This document shows positions 35,906 through 47,400 of a stretch of DNA of 64,000 nt, piece by piece. Both the position numbers and the translations under genes were made by a program. The notes under the pieces were generated by a model. That model saw nothing but the letters and a program-made list of their open reading frames with translations, did not search any database and was not told where the DNA came from. This stretch comes from Owenia fusiformis (lineage: Eukaryota; Annelida; Polychaeta; Sabellida; Oweniidae). Position 1 is the stretch's first letter. Each line of letters begins with the position of its first letter. The stretch lies in the NCBI GenBank assembly GCA_903813345.2, contig CAIIXF020000007.1, positions 3,725,730-3,789,729 on the forward strand, written 5' to 3'.

Positions 35906-36953
35906 GTGGAAAGTAAATGTATCATGGGTTGAATCTATACAGGGGTTGTGGCTGAAATCTTAATGATATTTTATATGTTCATGCATATTTTAACAAAAAT
36001 TTGATTAAGCAAGATAAAGTCTAATAGGTCAAGAACATAAAAAATGGAAATCAATTAACATGGTTGGTCGAAAACAGAATAAAAAAATTATCAAGTAGCT
36101 AGTAACCAATGTCACCGCCAGGTAGATTACTCAGACAATATGACATAAATGATTGACTAAATTCTGATTTGATTTGATTTGAAAACTGTGTTTAATTTTT
36201 GAATATTTAATGATGGTGATCAAGGTTTTTCTACTTGCTAATATATTGATTCACATGTATCAATACTGTTTGTTACAAATATAACATTTTGTCATTGATT
36301 ACCACATATTGATCAGATAGTAAATACAATAAATCATCGATATTACTATTGTTACAATAATGAGGTCTCTGCAAGGTCACTTGCCATACAGTCTAATCCA
36401 CAACTTTAAATTTTGGCTAATTTTAAGTAGAGCTAGTCATTTAGTACGGATCAACAATTAATCATATGGATATCTATATATGGGTTTAATCGCAGGCATG
36501 GGAACAGAAAAGAATAGATATGTGAATGGAATAAATTAATTACAACAGATCGATTCATTGAACAGAAAGTTTAGGGTTACTTGATTCACTAGATTCATTT
36601 CTTTCTTCACTATTTGTCTTTGTTTCCGTGCCTGAGGATTTTATCTTTCATTTTTATCGATGGTCTTCGGCATTTTTGTAACATGATATGAGTTAAAGAT
36701 TTTTCAAATGAACTATGCGGCAGTCATCTATTTTTTATTTATTGCTGTTGTACAGCCACAAAGTTTGTGTTCTTCAAGGCAAATGTGATACAATATATCA
36801 ACGAAGGTTATAATATACTTCTGAGAATTACCAATGTCCAGGGAGTGGCAGGGGGTTTTCTTATCGAAAAATTGGTTTATGTTTTGTCTTGCTGGTCCAG
36901 TGAATTGGCAACTTGAATTTGAAATACAGGTGGAAAGCTGAAAGGGCTAAATA

Positions 36954-37247
36954 CAGGGTGTCTCAAAAAGTGTACCCAAAAGTATATCATCAGCACAGAT
37001 AAACCAATCAATATTTTCAGACATTTTTACATGGTCATGTAGCTGAAGCATGCAAGTTTTCTCCCAAATATTGTACAAAGTTTTGAGTTCAGTCTTGCCT
37101 TTTTGATGCTTTAACCCTTTACTTTTTATTTCAGGGTCAAAGCATCAAAAAGTCAAGGCTGAACTAAAAACTTTGTCATGTCTGAAAATGTTGATTGGTT
37201 TATCTGTGCTGTTGATGTACTTTTAGGTAATTTTTTGAGACACCCTA
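36954..37247. mobile_element. 294-bp palindromic MITE (cagggtgtctcaaaaa ends)
   Basis: The element is almost one long hairpin: the left half and right half are inverted copies, for example 'agataaaccaatcaatattt' against its complement near 37190, and 'tttttgatgctttaaccc' against 'gggtcaaagcatcaaaaa' around the centre at about 37130. TA lies outside both ends (36952-36953, 37248-37249). The terminus type is common in TA-targeting elements. It lies about 300 bp inside the intron from the exon 1 donor. Confidence 0.8.
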
Positions 37248-37554
37248 TATATGTTCCTCCCATTGTATCTCTGTTTCACCTAAGTGGTTGAGGAAGAAAA
37301 TAGGGAGAAAAAAATGTTACAAATCCAGTTGACTTTCATACAGTGATTGGTAATATGCACAAATATATTAAAGCTAGAAGCTTATAAATTATAGAAATCA
37401 AAAAGGTAGATATTACCTTGTAAAATACTCTTACTTCAAGGCCTTTTGACACCCCCTACATAGCTCTAGAGGTTACATAGACAAGGGGGAGGTCCAGAGC
37501 ATTGATGCAAGAATAATTTTTTTAAAATTAACATGAGAAAAATAAAAAACATAC

Positions 37555-38472
37555 CTGTTTCCATAAGTATGAATCGGAGTAGTTCATTGCCACAGAGCAG
37601 ATGACCTGTATCACAGAAAGGATGATTCCCCCTAACACAGACAGCCGCATTCTTAAGGGAACCAGTGTGTAAACCATATATACAAAAAACACTGTACACC
37701 AGACCCCTTCACTTGCACTACGAGGATCATTGTCAATTGTGGCTAGCAATGTCATGCAGACTAACATAGACATGATAACGTATTTCATGATATTCATTTG
37801 GAGTTGAGTAAAAGCGTTTCTATTGCACAAGACTTCCATGACAATGAAAAGTATAAAAATAAATCCAAGACTTATTCCTTTGATAACAGTTATCGCACCA
37901 CCTACGTAATGAAACACTATCAATACTAGGCAGATGAACGCCAGTAAAGCCATTAATACTGTCAAATTATTTTGATTCCATTTAAAAAAGTATCTTTGAT
38001 ATAATTTTTCTAGCCTTGGATCTTTGAACTTCTTGGACTTAAACACAGTTCGAATGGTTTGTACATCAAAGCATTTTGAGTCATGGATGAGTGTTGCTTC
38101 TTCAATTACAGGCTTTTGGTGTTTTTCTAATTTTTTCTTAATCTGACTTTGTTCATATTCTTCAGCTGCCCTTTCCCAAGCTGATTTGCGATTCATTGAG
38201 TTCCCTGTTCCTGGTCGGGAAGTAGGCACGATGGATTTCCCATTTTGAGTAATACCTCCGTTAGAATGCACAAATCCGTTTATGAGTGTATTTTTAGGAT
38301 TAACATTGTCTTGGGGTATTACAACATTAACACCATTTAGTCCAGGGGTCGTAGGATTCGATTTTGACACTTCCCATGCTTTCTTGCTTCCCACCGATCC
38401 CAAGCTGCCATCTCGAAGATGTGCTTTGAGATCATTTTGGTCAGGACTGACACTGTTCCTCCCACCAGTCAT
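37555..38472 (-). CDS. Adenylyl cyclase, ADCY5/6 type, coding exon 1 (N-terminus and first five membrane helices)
   Basis: This exon encodes residues 1-306 of a plasma-membrane adenylyl cyclase that makes cAMP from ATP downstream of G proteins. The ATG at 38472-38470 is preceded in frame by TAA 18 bases upstream, which fixes the start. Residues 1-165 are a polar cytosolic tail rich in Ser, Asn and Gly; SAWERAAEEYEQSQ and KSKKFKDPRLEKLYQRYFF are the conserved parts. Five hydrophobic helices follow at about 170-190, 194-216, 228-246, 256-274 and 278-298. The exon ends at DSYLWKQ with a GTATGT donor; the open frame runs only eight codons into the intron. ADCY5 and ADCY6 have a similarly long tail, and invertebrates usually have one gene for both. 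In vertebrates these isoforms are activated by Gs and inhibited by Gi and calcium; whether that holds here is inference. Confidence 0.95.
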
Positions 38473-38500
38473 TCTATACCAGCAGCTTTAAATCAACTGG
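38473..38500 (-). promoter_or_regulatory. 5'UTR end and probable splice acceptor upstream of the cyclase ATG
   Basis: On the minus strand the sequence 'ctcttttaatcttttccag' ends at 38497, 24 bases before the ATG. The pyrimidine tract and CAG make a good acceptor, so the ATG exon may begin at 38496 and a separate non-coding first exon may lie further upstream, possibly beyond the 51-bp array. No TATA box or other promoter element was recognised. Transcript evidence would be needed to confirm it. Confidence 0.5.
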
Positions 38501-38654
38501 AAAAGATTAAAAGAGTTATGTACTGTATTGCAAAAAAGAAAGTATACTTACACTGTACATGTAATTCTGCAATTGAACAATGGAACAAATGAAATAAATA
38601 TAAAAACAGTATCTAGTATATAATTAAGACATAATGGTATGAAATTGAAGTAAC

Positions 38655-38820
38655 AAGATTCTAAAATGCACAAAAGTGAACAGGAAAAATGGAATTAATG
38701 AGGAATAAACTAGTCTTGAACACTTTACATTTTATATGAATGTAAGAAAATAATTATATATGAATGTAAGATAATTTATTAAAATTTTAGAAAAAATGCA
38801 GGACAAACATAGAGAGTAAA
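38655..38820 (+). repeat. Dispersed repeat R1, copy l
   Basis: Landmarks are 'gaattaatgaggaataaact', 'gaacactttacattttatat', and 'attaaaattttagaaaaaat'. An internal duplication of about 23 bases, tatatgaatgtaaga with its flank, lies in the middle. Confidence 0.5.
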
Positions 38821-39224
38821 TTTACCCTTATTAACAAATATTTATTATATTCTCTGCTTGAGGCCACATAAATGTCTGAGTTAACATATTTTCTTGCTCA
38901 TCTGAACAAAAAGGAAAACATTGATTTTCATATGTTAATATACTCAGAGCAATGGTTGAATTCTTGTTGAAACAACGCCAATCTTATTTGGTCAATAGGT
39001 GAGATTTGCTTAATTGGAATCGGGGATCGAGTGTATATGGCAGGCTTATGGTAAATATAAGTCAGATACAATGTAAAGGAATCCTGAGATATTGGATTGG
39101 ATTGGGCTGTAGTATTTGCTATGTCTGGTAATAAATCTCAATTCAAGAGGACAATAACATATCTAACAATAGCAATATACAGAGAGACCTGTATAAGTGA
39201 CACACTATATCACAATTCATATTT

Positions 39225-39295
39225 CAAAATAGAGGAGTGGAAAAGGGAAAACTAGCAAGGAATATAGAATAAAGTATACAGACATGTAGTCATGA
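39225..39295 (+). repeat. Dispersed repeat R1, copy m (partial)
   Basis: Landmarks are 'actagcaaggaatatagaat' and 'aaagtatacagacatgtagt'. Only the first half of the family is present. Confidence 0.4.
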
Positions 39296-40680
39296 TTATA
39301 CAGGGGTGTTACCATGATCTAAAAGTAGGTGAGGCAGATCTAAACTGGTGGGGCAAATAAATGCCAGGTTGAAAAAAAGAAAATGTGTAAACATTACTTG
39401 ATAGATAGGTATATATAGCAGGGGTTTCATTAACAGCAGGCAACAGGCGATTTTCACTGATTGTTTTCACAAAATTGCCTGTTGTTTTTAGGGACTTTTC
39501 AACTTTTTAATGTTAAGTTAATGATTTCCAATGATTTTCTCCGTTGTTTTCATTTATTGAGAAATTCTAGTGAAACCCCTGAGTACCTGAGGTACACATT
39601 CACCAGGCAAAATTTAAATGAAATCAAAAATGAATTAAAAGTAAAATATTACTATCACATATATCATAAACGATCATAGACTTCAATTTCAATTAAAATA
39701 GTTACAACTCAATTAACCCTTTTTGTAATTTTTTGTGAGGCCTCATGTTGTTTACGTATTTATGGGTACAAGTATTCATTATCATAATATATCTATAATT
39801 GAGGTATTTATGAGAGAGGTATTCATTAGAGGGAGCTCACTGTTTTCAGATAAGGTGTTCAAAATTTATGACAGTCAAATGAAGTAGAATGTCTATTCCA
39901 ATAAAACACTTCACAATTTGGATATGTCATAGAGCCCTTGATTGAAATATCAATCCCATAACCATATAGACTAATAATAATATTTAGAAAAAAATGAAAA
40001 AATGAAAAATGATGAATTTTGAAAACAAAGCATAAATGACATTACAGAGAAAACTGGTAACATTAAAAATTCTTTAAAATGCTATGATATCTATTACACG
40101 AATAAAATTGAAATTAAATGCTTGAAATGAAATAACACCTGCTTGATTTATCCATATGGAATGTTGAAAATAATACATACAAATTTCAATTGTTGCTGGT
40201 AAAACAGCAGCAAATACAAATATTTCAAAATTTCAAGACCAACAACTTTTTTCCTCATTTGTCAAATATTTCACACTTTGCATTTAAGGCATTTGAAATA
40301 TTATATACCATAAAGAGAATGGGTAGGATGGTTGCTAGGAGGCATCGTTAAAACAGTGGCATGTTGTCTGTAAGTTATATGCTGAATCAATTAATAAAAA
40401 TTGATAATAAATATCGGTATTTCAAGATAATACCAGTAAGCAACCTTTGTCTTATTTCTAGGTAAACTTTAATAAAAAAAAATGTAGTTTGAGACATCTA
40501 CCCAATTTGCTTGCCTATAAAACACAAATACAAGTATTTTTTTTTTTTGAATTTAAAGAACGCTTTAATATAAAATGTTATACACTTTACTATTAAATAA
40601 TTTTGAGGTATCTGGGTACAGTACTGTCAATCCCCGAAGATTTTCTTGCGGGACAGATTTTTTAGACCCAGTGCCCCAAG

Positions 40681-41475
40681 CTTTTTGCGTGTGTTTACAA
40701 GTTTAGAGATATGCATGTTCTTCATTCAGATTCAGAATCTTCCTGGAAAATCTTGAAATACGCAGAGGCAACCACAATGCCATTCATTTTATACAAAAGA
40801 ATTACCACTGAGAAGCTTTCAGAAAGAGAGCATATATTGTATAATCAAAGCCTATATCATACGATATCAATCTTAATAATAGTTACCATATAATTTCATG
40901 CTTTTGTAAGCGTTATTTATTTTAATTTGTACTATTGGAATGGGATCCAGAATAACAAAATGTCAGTAATATTTGTTTTTTGTATTTCAGTTAAGTTTCT
41001 GCGAATTGCAGTTACGTTGAATTTATGATACATCGTAAGAGCCATTTTAATATGACCACTATCAGAAAATTTTACAATTGCATGAGTTGGGTGAGGCTGA
41101 TCCGTGATTATAAGTCTTCATAAACACTAATTTTTCAAAATATAGATTAAATCAAATTATACGAGTACATGTATAAGAATCGGAATGAAAGTGCCCTGTC
41201 CATATTTCATTATTAATTACAAATATTTACTGCTTTATACAACTATAGTCATTTTCATTGCAATTATCTGTAAATATTCAGGCCCGTAGCCAGGGGGGCT
41301 TTCAAAATCACGCAGTTTTACACCATTTTGAGCACTTCTCAAGTGATTTTAGCCATATTTGGGCCAAAATTGTCAAATGTGAATCCCCCTGGAAATGTTT
41401 GAAAACTGAACCCCCTTGACAAATCATCAAAATTTTAACCCATTGACGTCATCGATTGTGGTCATTGCTTACAGT
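40681..41475 (-). mobile_element. TIR element of the 1.2-kb family, copy 2 (reverse, truncated, with nested MITE)
   Basis: Reverse-orientation relative of 15880-16716. It starts abruptly at 'ctttttgcgtgtgtttacaa' and runs to 'aacccattgacgtcatcgat' near 41440. The stretch near 40681-40836 is about 97 per cent identical to copy 1; later parts have more indels. The terminus equivalent to 17077-17110 is missing. Its short open frame (40711-40893) differs from copy 1 mainly by amino-acid-changing substitutions, so it does not look constrained. Confidence 0.6.
41279..41424 (+). mobile_element. 'ggcccgtagccagg' MITE nested in the TIR element
   Basis: The left end caggcccgtagccagggg and the inner 'tttcaaaatcacgcagtttt' identify the family. 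The right TIR is lost after cccccttgacaaatc. Copy 1 of the host element (15880-17110) lacks this block, so the MITE arrived after the two copies separated. Confidence 0.7.
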
Positions 41476-44400
41476 CAATCAGCGCAGCGGAAATTATCGA
41501 TTTTCTTTACTTTGTAGAAAGGTGAATAAAGGGTGTTAGGTACAATATCCTCCGACTTTCAATGATGATTACAAAATTTTGTTCATAATCGAAGGCTACG
41601 GTAATCTATTCAACAATTATTGATAATAACTCCCATTTTCCTACAGTTTTGATGCTGATAATCTCAAAAGTAACAATAGTTTTTCTTTCTTTAAAAGAGA
41701 GCTTCGTCTACATAAATAAGGCCAGCTTTGATAACTGTGTGAGTCCAATTAAGACAACTGAGGCATATAAGAATCTGATCCATTGTTTTTAATCAAACTA
41801 TGACAAAATTTAGTTCAGATACTGTAATGACTTTTAAAGTATTCTGACAACCATTGCAAAAATAAGTAATAATAACAACTGATGGATGGGAAATAAACAG
41901 GGAACAATCTTCCATCTTTCCTATTTCATTATAATGGAGTGCTATATTAACACCTTGACGCGTCTAAGGAATTATAGAGAATTGTAATTAAAGCTCAGCG
42001 TGATATATCGTGAAGGTATTTTGACACCTTTTGACATCCAACTAAAGTAAGGATTAAATTATAGACAATGAAGCTTAGTCACTGAAAAGATGAATGACAA
42101 TAGTGAGGGTTTTCTAGGAAAATTAGTAATCATCCCAATTAGCATGCATCAAGAGAAACCATATACCAGAGACCATAAACAGGTAGTCATATAAATCCGA
42201 ATATATGCTTTTCTTTGTTGTTATTTGTTATTATTTAGATAACTGTTTTTTTATAATTTTTTATCTTACGTAGATGTTGAAAAAATGTTAAATGACAAAG
42301 ATGCAAATCAAAGAAACGTTAAATAATAACATTCGGACGAGTTTACTTGTCAAACAGGTAGTATCATCACAAAACTGTTGGACATAAACAAACTTTATAG
42401 TATATTATGATAATATTACATCTTGCTGAACCCCCTCCCCTTTCATTATATTTTTATTATATTTTTCATTTATATTTCTAATTTTTCTACAGGTATAAAA
42501 TCCATCACTTTTGCCTGTATCAATGGTATCTACAGGTTTTAAAATCCTATTTTAAGGATGCTATGTCAGTCAATCCCGGGCAGTCAATAGTACTAATGTC
42601 CATCGTATAAGAATATCCAACTTGATATAAATATTGATATGATATGAAATGCTTCTTGACAATCAAAATATCAACGAAGACTCATCAGGCAGACTCCACA
42701 AGAGATCATTTCATTATGTCCATGGAAACGAAGCAAACAAAAGCACTAACATAGATCTGTATCCTCTTCAAATCAAACCAGGTATTTATGAAACACTAAT
42801 TAATACAAATAAGACATTATCACAGGAGATATTAAAACAAAAATAAAAAAAATATTTATGTTGTCATGGAAATCAGATTTCTTTTTGCATCCTCATCTTG
42901 TCATAAAATGTTTTCTTACCAAAAAACTATATTTGTACAGCTCCATCTTCTATCTAATGCGCCATAGATAGTCTCTAAGTCTAAATAGTCCAGTATGTTT
43001 TATATTATGTACATAAAATGTTCAAATACATATCCATTGACACGATTTTGTACGACAGTTTGCCAGCAGCGTGAGCATTTCTTCCTCACTTTCTTCTTTT
43101 TTCAAATCCTCATTCAGGGCCTGAACCTTGATTGGCCAAAATAGATAGGAGCTGTTCTATTCACTCCCTCAAATACAATTCCTAATTGATCTTGAACCTG
43201 ACTAGATAGCCATCTATATTCATATCGATATTTATTTTAATCTTCACACAATTAAAATAACTTTTCTAAATATTTCATTCGCAATGGGAATGGGGGATGT
43301 AAAGAAGCAAATAAAACAAATTAGCCTGTGAATAAACAAAAAAATTTTAGATGGCCAAAAGATCAAGAAGTATTGTTTTGAAGACACTCAATAAGAGACC
43401 CAATGATTGAAATGAGCTTCTGCAGGAGATACTATTTGACAAATGTATCTCTAGGAGAGGTTTCTCCTGTGGGAAATAATGTTTAAGGGAATAATGTATC
43501 TCACTGGGATGATTCTCCTGTGGGAGATAATGTTTAAAGGAATAATGTATCTCAATGGGATGATTCTCCTGTGGGAGATAATGTTTAAAGGAATAATGTA
43601 TCTCAATGGGATGATTCTCCTGTGGGAGATCATGTTTAAAGGAATAATGTATCTCAATGGGATGATTCTCCTGTGGGTGATAATGTTTAAAGGAATAATG
43701 TATCTCACTGGGATGCTTCTCCTGTGGGAGATACTGTTTAAAGGAATAATGTATCTCAATGGGATGATTCTCCTGTGGGAGATACTGTTTAAAGGAATAA
43801 TGTATCTCAATGGGATGATTCTCCTGTGGGAGATCATGTTTAAAGGAATAATGTATCTCAATGGGATGATTCTCCTGTGGGTGATAATGTTTAAAGGAAT
43901 AATGTATCTCAATGGGATGATTCTCCTGTGGGAGATAATGTTTAAAGGAATAATGTATCTCAATGGGATGCTTCTCCTGTGGGAGATCATGTTTAAAGGA
44001 ATAATGTATCTCAATGGGATGATTCTCCTGTGGGAGATAATGTTTAAAGGAATAATGTATCTCTAGGAGAGGTTACTCCTGTGGGAGATAATGTTTAAAG
44101 GAATGATGTATCTCAATGGGATGATTCTACTGTGGGAGATCATGTTTAAAGGAATAATGTATCTCAATGGGATGATTCTCCTGTGGGAGATAATGTTTAA
44201 AGGAATGATGTATCTCTAGGAGAGGTTACTCCTGTGGGAGATAATGTTTAAAGGAATGATGTATCTCAATGGGATGATTCTCCTGTGGGAGATCATGTTT
44301 AAAGGAATAATGTATCTCAATGGGATGATTCTCCTGTGGGAGATAATGTTTAAAGGAATAATGTATCTCAATGGGATGCTTCTCCTGTGGGAGATAATGT

Positions 44401-47400
44401 TAAAAGGAATAATGTATCTCAATTGGATGCTTCTCCTGTGGGAGATCATGTTTAAAGGAATGATGTATCTCAATGGGATGATTCTCCTGTGGGAGATAAT
44501 GTTTAAAGGAATAATGTATCTCAATGGGATGATTCTCCTGTGGGAGATAATGTTTAAAGGAATAATGTATCTCAATGGGATGATTCTCCTGTGGGAGATA
44601 ATGTTTAAAGGAATAATGTATCTCAATGGGATGATTCTCCTGTGGGAGATAATGTTTAAAGGAATAATGTATCTCAATGGGATGATTCTCCTGTGGGAGA
44701 TAATGTTTAAGGGAATAATGTATCTCAATGGGATGATTCTCCTGTGGGAGATCATGTTTAAAGGAATAATGTATCTCAATTGGATGCTTCTCCTGTGGGA
44801 GATAATGTTTAAAGGAATAATGTATCTCAATTGGATGCTTCTCCTGTGGGAGATCATGTTTAAAGGAATAATGTATCTCACTGGGATGATTCTACTGTGG
44901 GAGATCATGTTTAAAGGAATGATGTATCTCAATGGGATGATTCTCCTGTGGGAGATCATGTTTAAAGGAATGATGTATCTCAATGGGATGATTCTCCTGT
45001 GGGAGATCATGTTTAAAGGAATAATGTATCTCACTGGGATGATTCTACTGTGGGAGATCATGTTTAAAGGAATAATGTATCTCACTGGGATGATTCTCCT
45101 GTGGGATATGATGTTTAAAGGAATAATATATCTCAATGGGATGCTTCTCCTGTGGGAGATCATGTTTAAAGGAATGATGTATCACAATGGGATGATTCTC
45201 CTGTGGGAGATAATGTTTAAAGGAATGATGTATCTCAATGGGATGCTTCTCCTGTGGGAGATCATGTTAAAGGAATGATGTATCTCAATGGGATGATTCT
45301 CCTGTGGGATATAATGTTTAAAGGAATAATGTATCTCAATGGGATAATTCTCCTGTGGGAGATCATGTTTAAAGGAATGATATATCTCAATGGGATGATT
45401 CTCCTGTGGGATATAATGTTTAAAGGAATAATGTATCTCAATGGGATGCTTCTCCTGTGGGAGATAATGTTTAAAGGAATAATGTATCTCAATGGGATGC
45501 TTCTCCTGTGGGAGATAATGTTTAAAGGAATAATGTATCTCAATGGGATGCTTCTCCTGTGGGAGATCATGTTTAAAGGAATAATGTATCTCAATGGGAT
45601 GCTTCTCCTGTGGGAGATAATGTTTAAAGGAATAATGTATCTCAATGGGATGATTCTCCTGTGGGAGATAATGTTTAAAGGAATAATGTATCTCAATGGG
45701 ATGCTTCTCCTGTGGGAGATCATGTTTAAAGGAATAATGTATCTCAATGGGATGATTCTCCTTTGGGAGATCATGTTTAAAGGAATGATATATCTCAATG
45801 GGATGATTCTCCTGTGGGAGATAATGTTTAAAGGAATGATGTATCTCAATGGGATGATTCTCCTGTGGGAGATCATGTTTAAAGGAATGATGTATCTCAA
45901 TGGGATGATTCTCCTGTGGGAGATCATGTTTAAAGGAATAATGTATCTCAATTGGATGCTTCTCCTGTGGTAGATCATGTTTAAAGGAATAATGTATCTC
46001 AATGGGATGATTCTCCTGTGGTAGATCATGTTTAAAGGAATAATGTATCTCAATGGGATGATTCTCCTGTGGGAGATCATGTTTAAAGGAATAATGTATC
46101 TCAATTGGATGCTTCTCCTGTGGGAGATCATGTTTAAAGGAATAATGTATCTCAATGGGATGATTCTCCTGTGGGAAATAATGTTAAAAGGAATAATGTA
46201 TCTCAATTGGATGCTTCTCCTGTGGGAGATCATGTTTAAAGGAATGATGTATCTCAATGGGATGATTCTCCTGTGGGAGATAATGTTTAAAGGAATAATG
46301 TATCTCAATGGGATGATTCTCCTGTGGGAGATCATGTTTAAAGGAATAATGTATCTCAATGGGATGATTCTCCTGTGGGAGATCATGTTTAAAGGAATGA
46401 TGTATCTCAATGGGATGATTCTCCTTTGGGAAATAATGTTTAAAGGAATGATGTATCTCAATGGGATGCTTCTCCTGTGTGAGATCATGTTTAAAGGAAT
46501 GATGTATCTCAATGGGATGCTTCTCCTGTGGGAGATCATGTTTAAAGGAATAATGTATCTCAATGGGATGATTCTCCTGTGGGAGATCATGTTTAAAGGA
46601 ATGATGTATCTCAATGGGATGCTTCTCCTGTGGGAGATCATGTTTAAAGGAATAATGTATCTCAATGGGATGATTCTCCTGTGGGAGATCATGTTTAATG
46701 GAATGATGTATCTCAATGGGATGATTCTCCTGTGGGAGATAATGTTTAAAGGAATAATGTATCTCAATGGGATGATTCTCCTGTGGGAGATCATGTTTAA
46801 AGGAATGACGTATCTTGATGGGATTAATCTCCTGTGGGAGATAATGTTTAAAGGAATGATGTATCTCAATGGGATGATTCTCCTGTGGGAGATAATGTTA
46901 AAAGGAATGATGTATCTCAATGGGATGCTTCTCCTGTTGGAAATAATGTTAAAAGGAATAATGTATCTCAATTGGATGCTTCTCCTGTGGGAGATCATGT
47001 TTAAAGGAATGATGTATCTCAATGGGATGATTCTCCTGTGGGAGATCATGTTTAAAGGAATAATGTATCTCAATTGGATGCTTCTCCTGTGGGAGATCAT
47101 GTTTAAAGGAATAATGTATCTCAATGGGATGATTCTCATGTGGGAGATCATGTTTAAAGGAATGATGTATCTCAATGGGATGCTTCTCCTGTTGGAAATA
47201 ATGTTAAAAGGAATAATGTATCTCAATTGGATGCTTCTCCTGTGGGAGATCATGTTTAAAGGAATGATGTATCTCAATTGGATGCTTCTCCTGTGGGAGA
47301 TCATGTTTAAAGGAATAATGTATCTCAATGGGATGCTTCTCCTGTGGGAGATCATGTTTAAAGGAATGATGTATCTCAATGGGATGATTCTCCTGTGGGA

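Larger units (their letters stand above)
14742..37554 (-). other. Adenylyl cyclase intron 1 of the coding region (22.8 kb)
   Basis: A phase 0 intron from a GTATGT donor (37554 downward) to a TTCCAG acceptor. It splits the protein just before the sixth membrane helix. It is filled with transposon remnants, palindromes and minisatellites listed separately. Open frames of 60-120 codons in it lie in repeats or have no recognisable domain. Confidence 0.85.
38501..43417. other. Non-coding region upstream of the cyclase ATG
   Basis: A+T-rich sequence with R1 fragments, a reverse copy of the 1.2-kb TIR element and no recognisable gene. Short open frames (39461-39679, 40711-40893, 42649-42846) have no known domain. 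It may be a 5'UTR intron or promoter-proximal sequence of the cyclase. Confidence 0.5.

Noticed and set aside
35671-35963. Open frames with proline/glycine runs near 35.8 kb
   Set aside because: They are translations of the G and C runs of a hAT-type MITE.
37466-37699. 77-codon minus-strand frame at the end of cyclase exon 1
   Set aside because: It is an alternative frame of the real exon and runs into the intron.
42649-42846. 65-codon plus-strand frame
   Set aside because: No recognisable domain, A/T-rich context and no splice or promoter signals.
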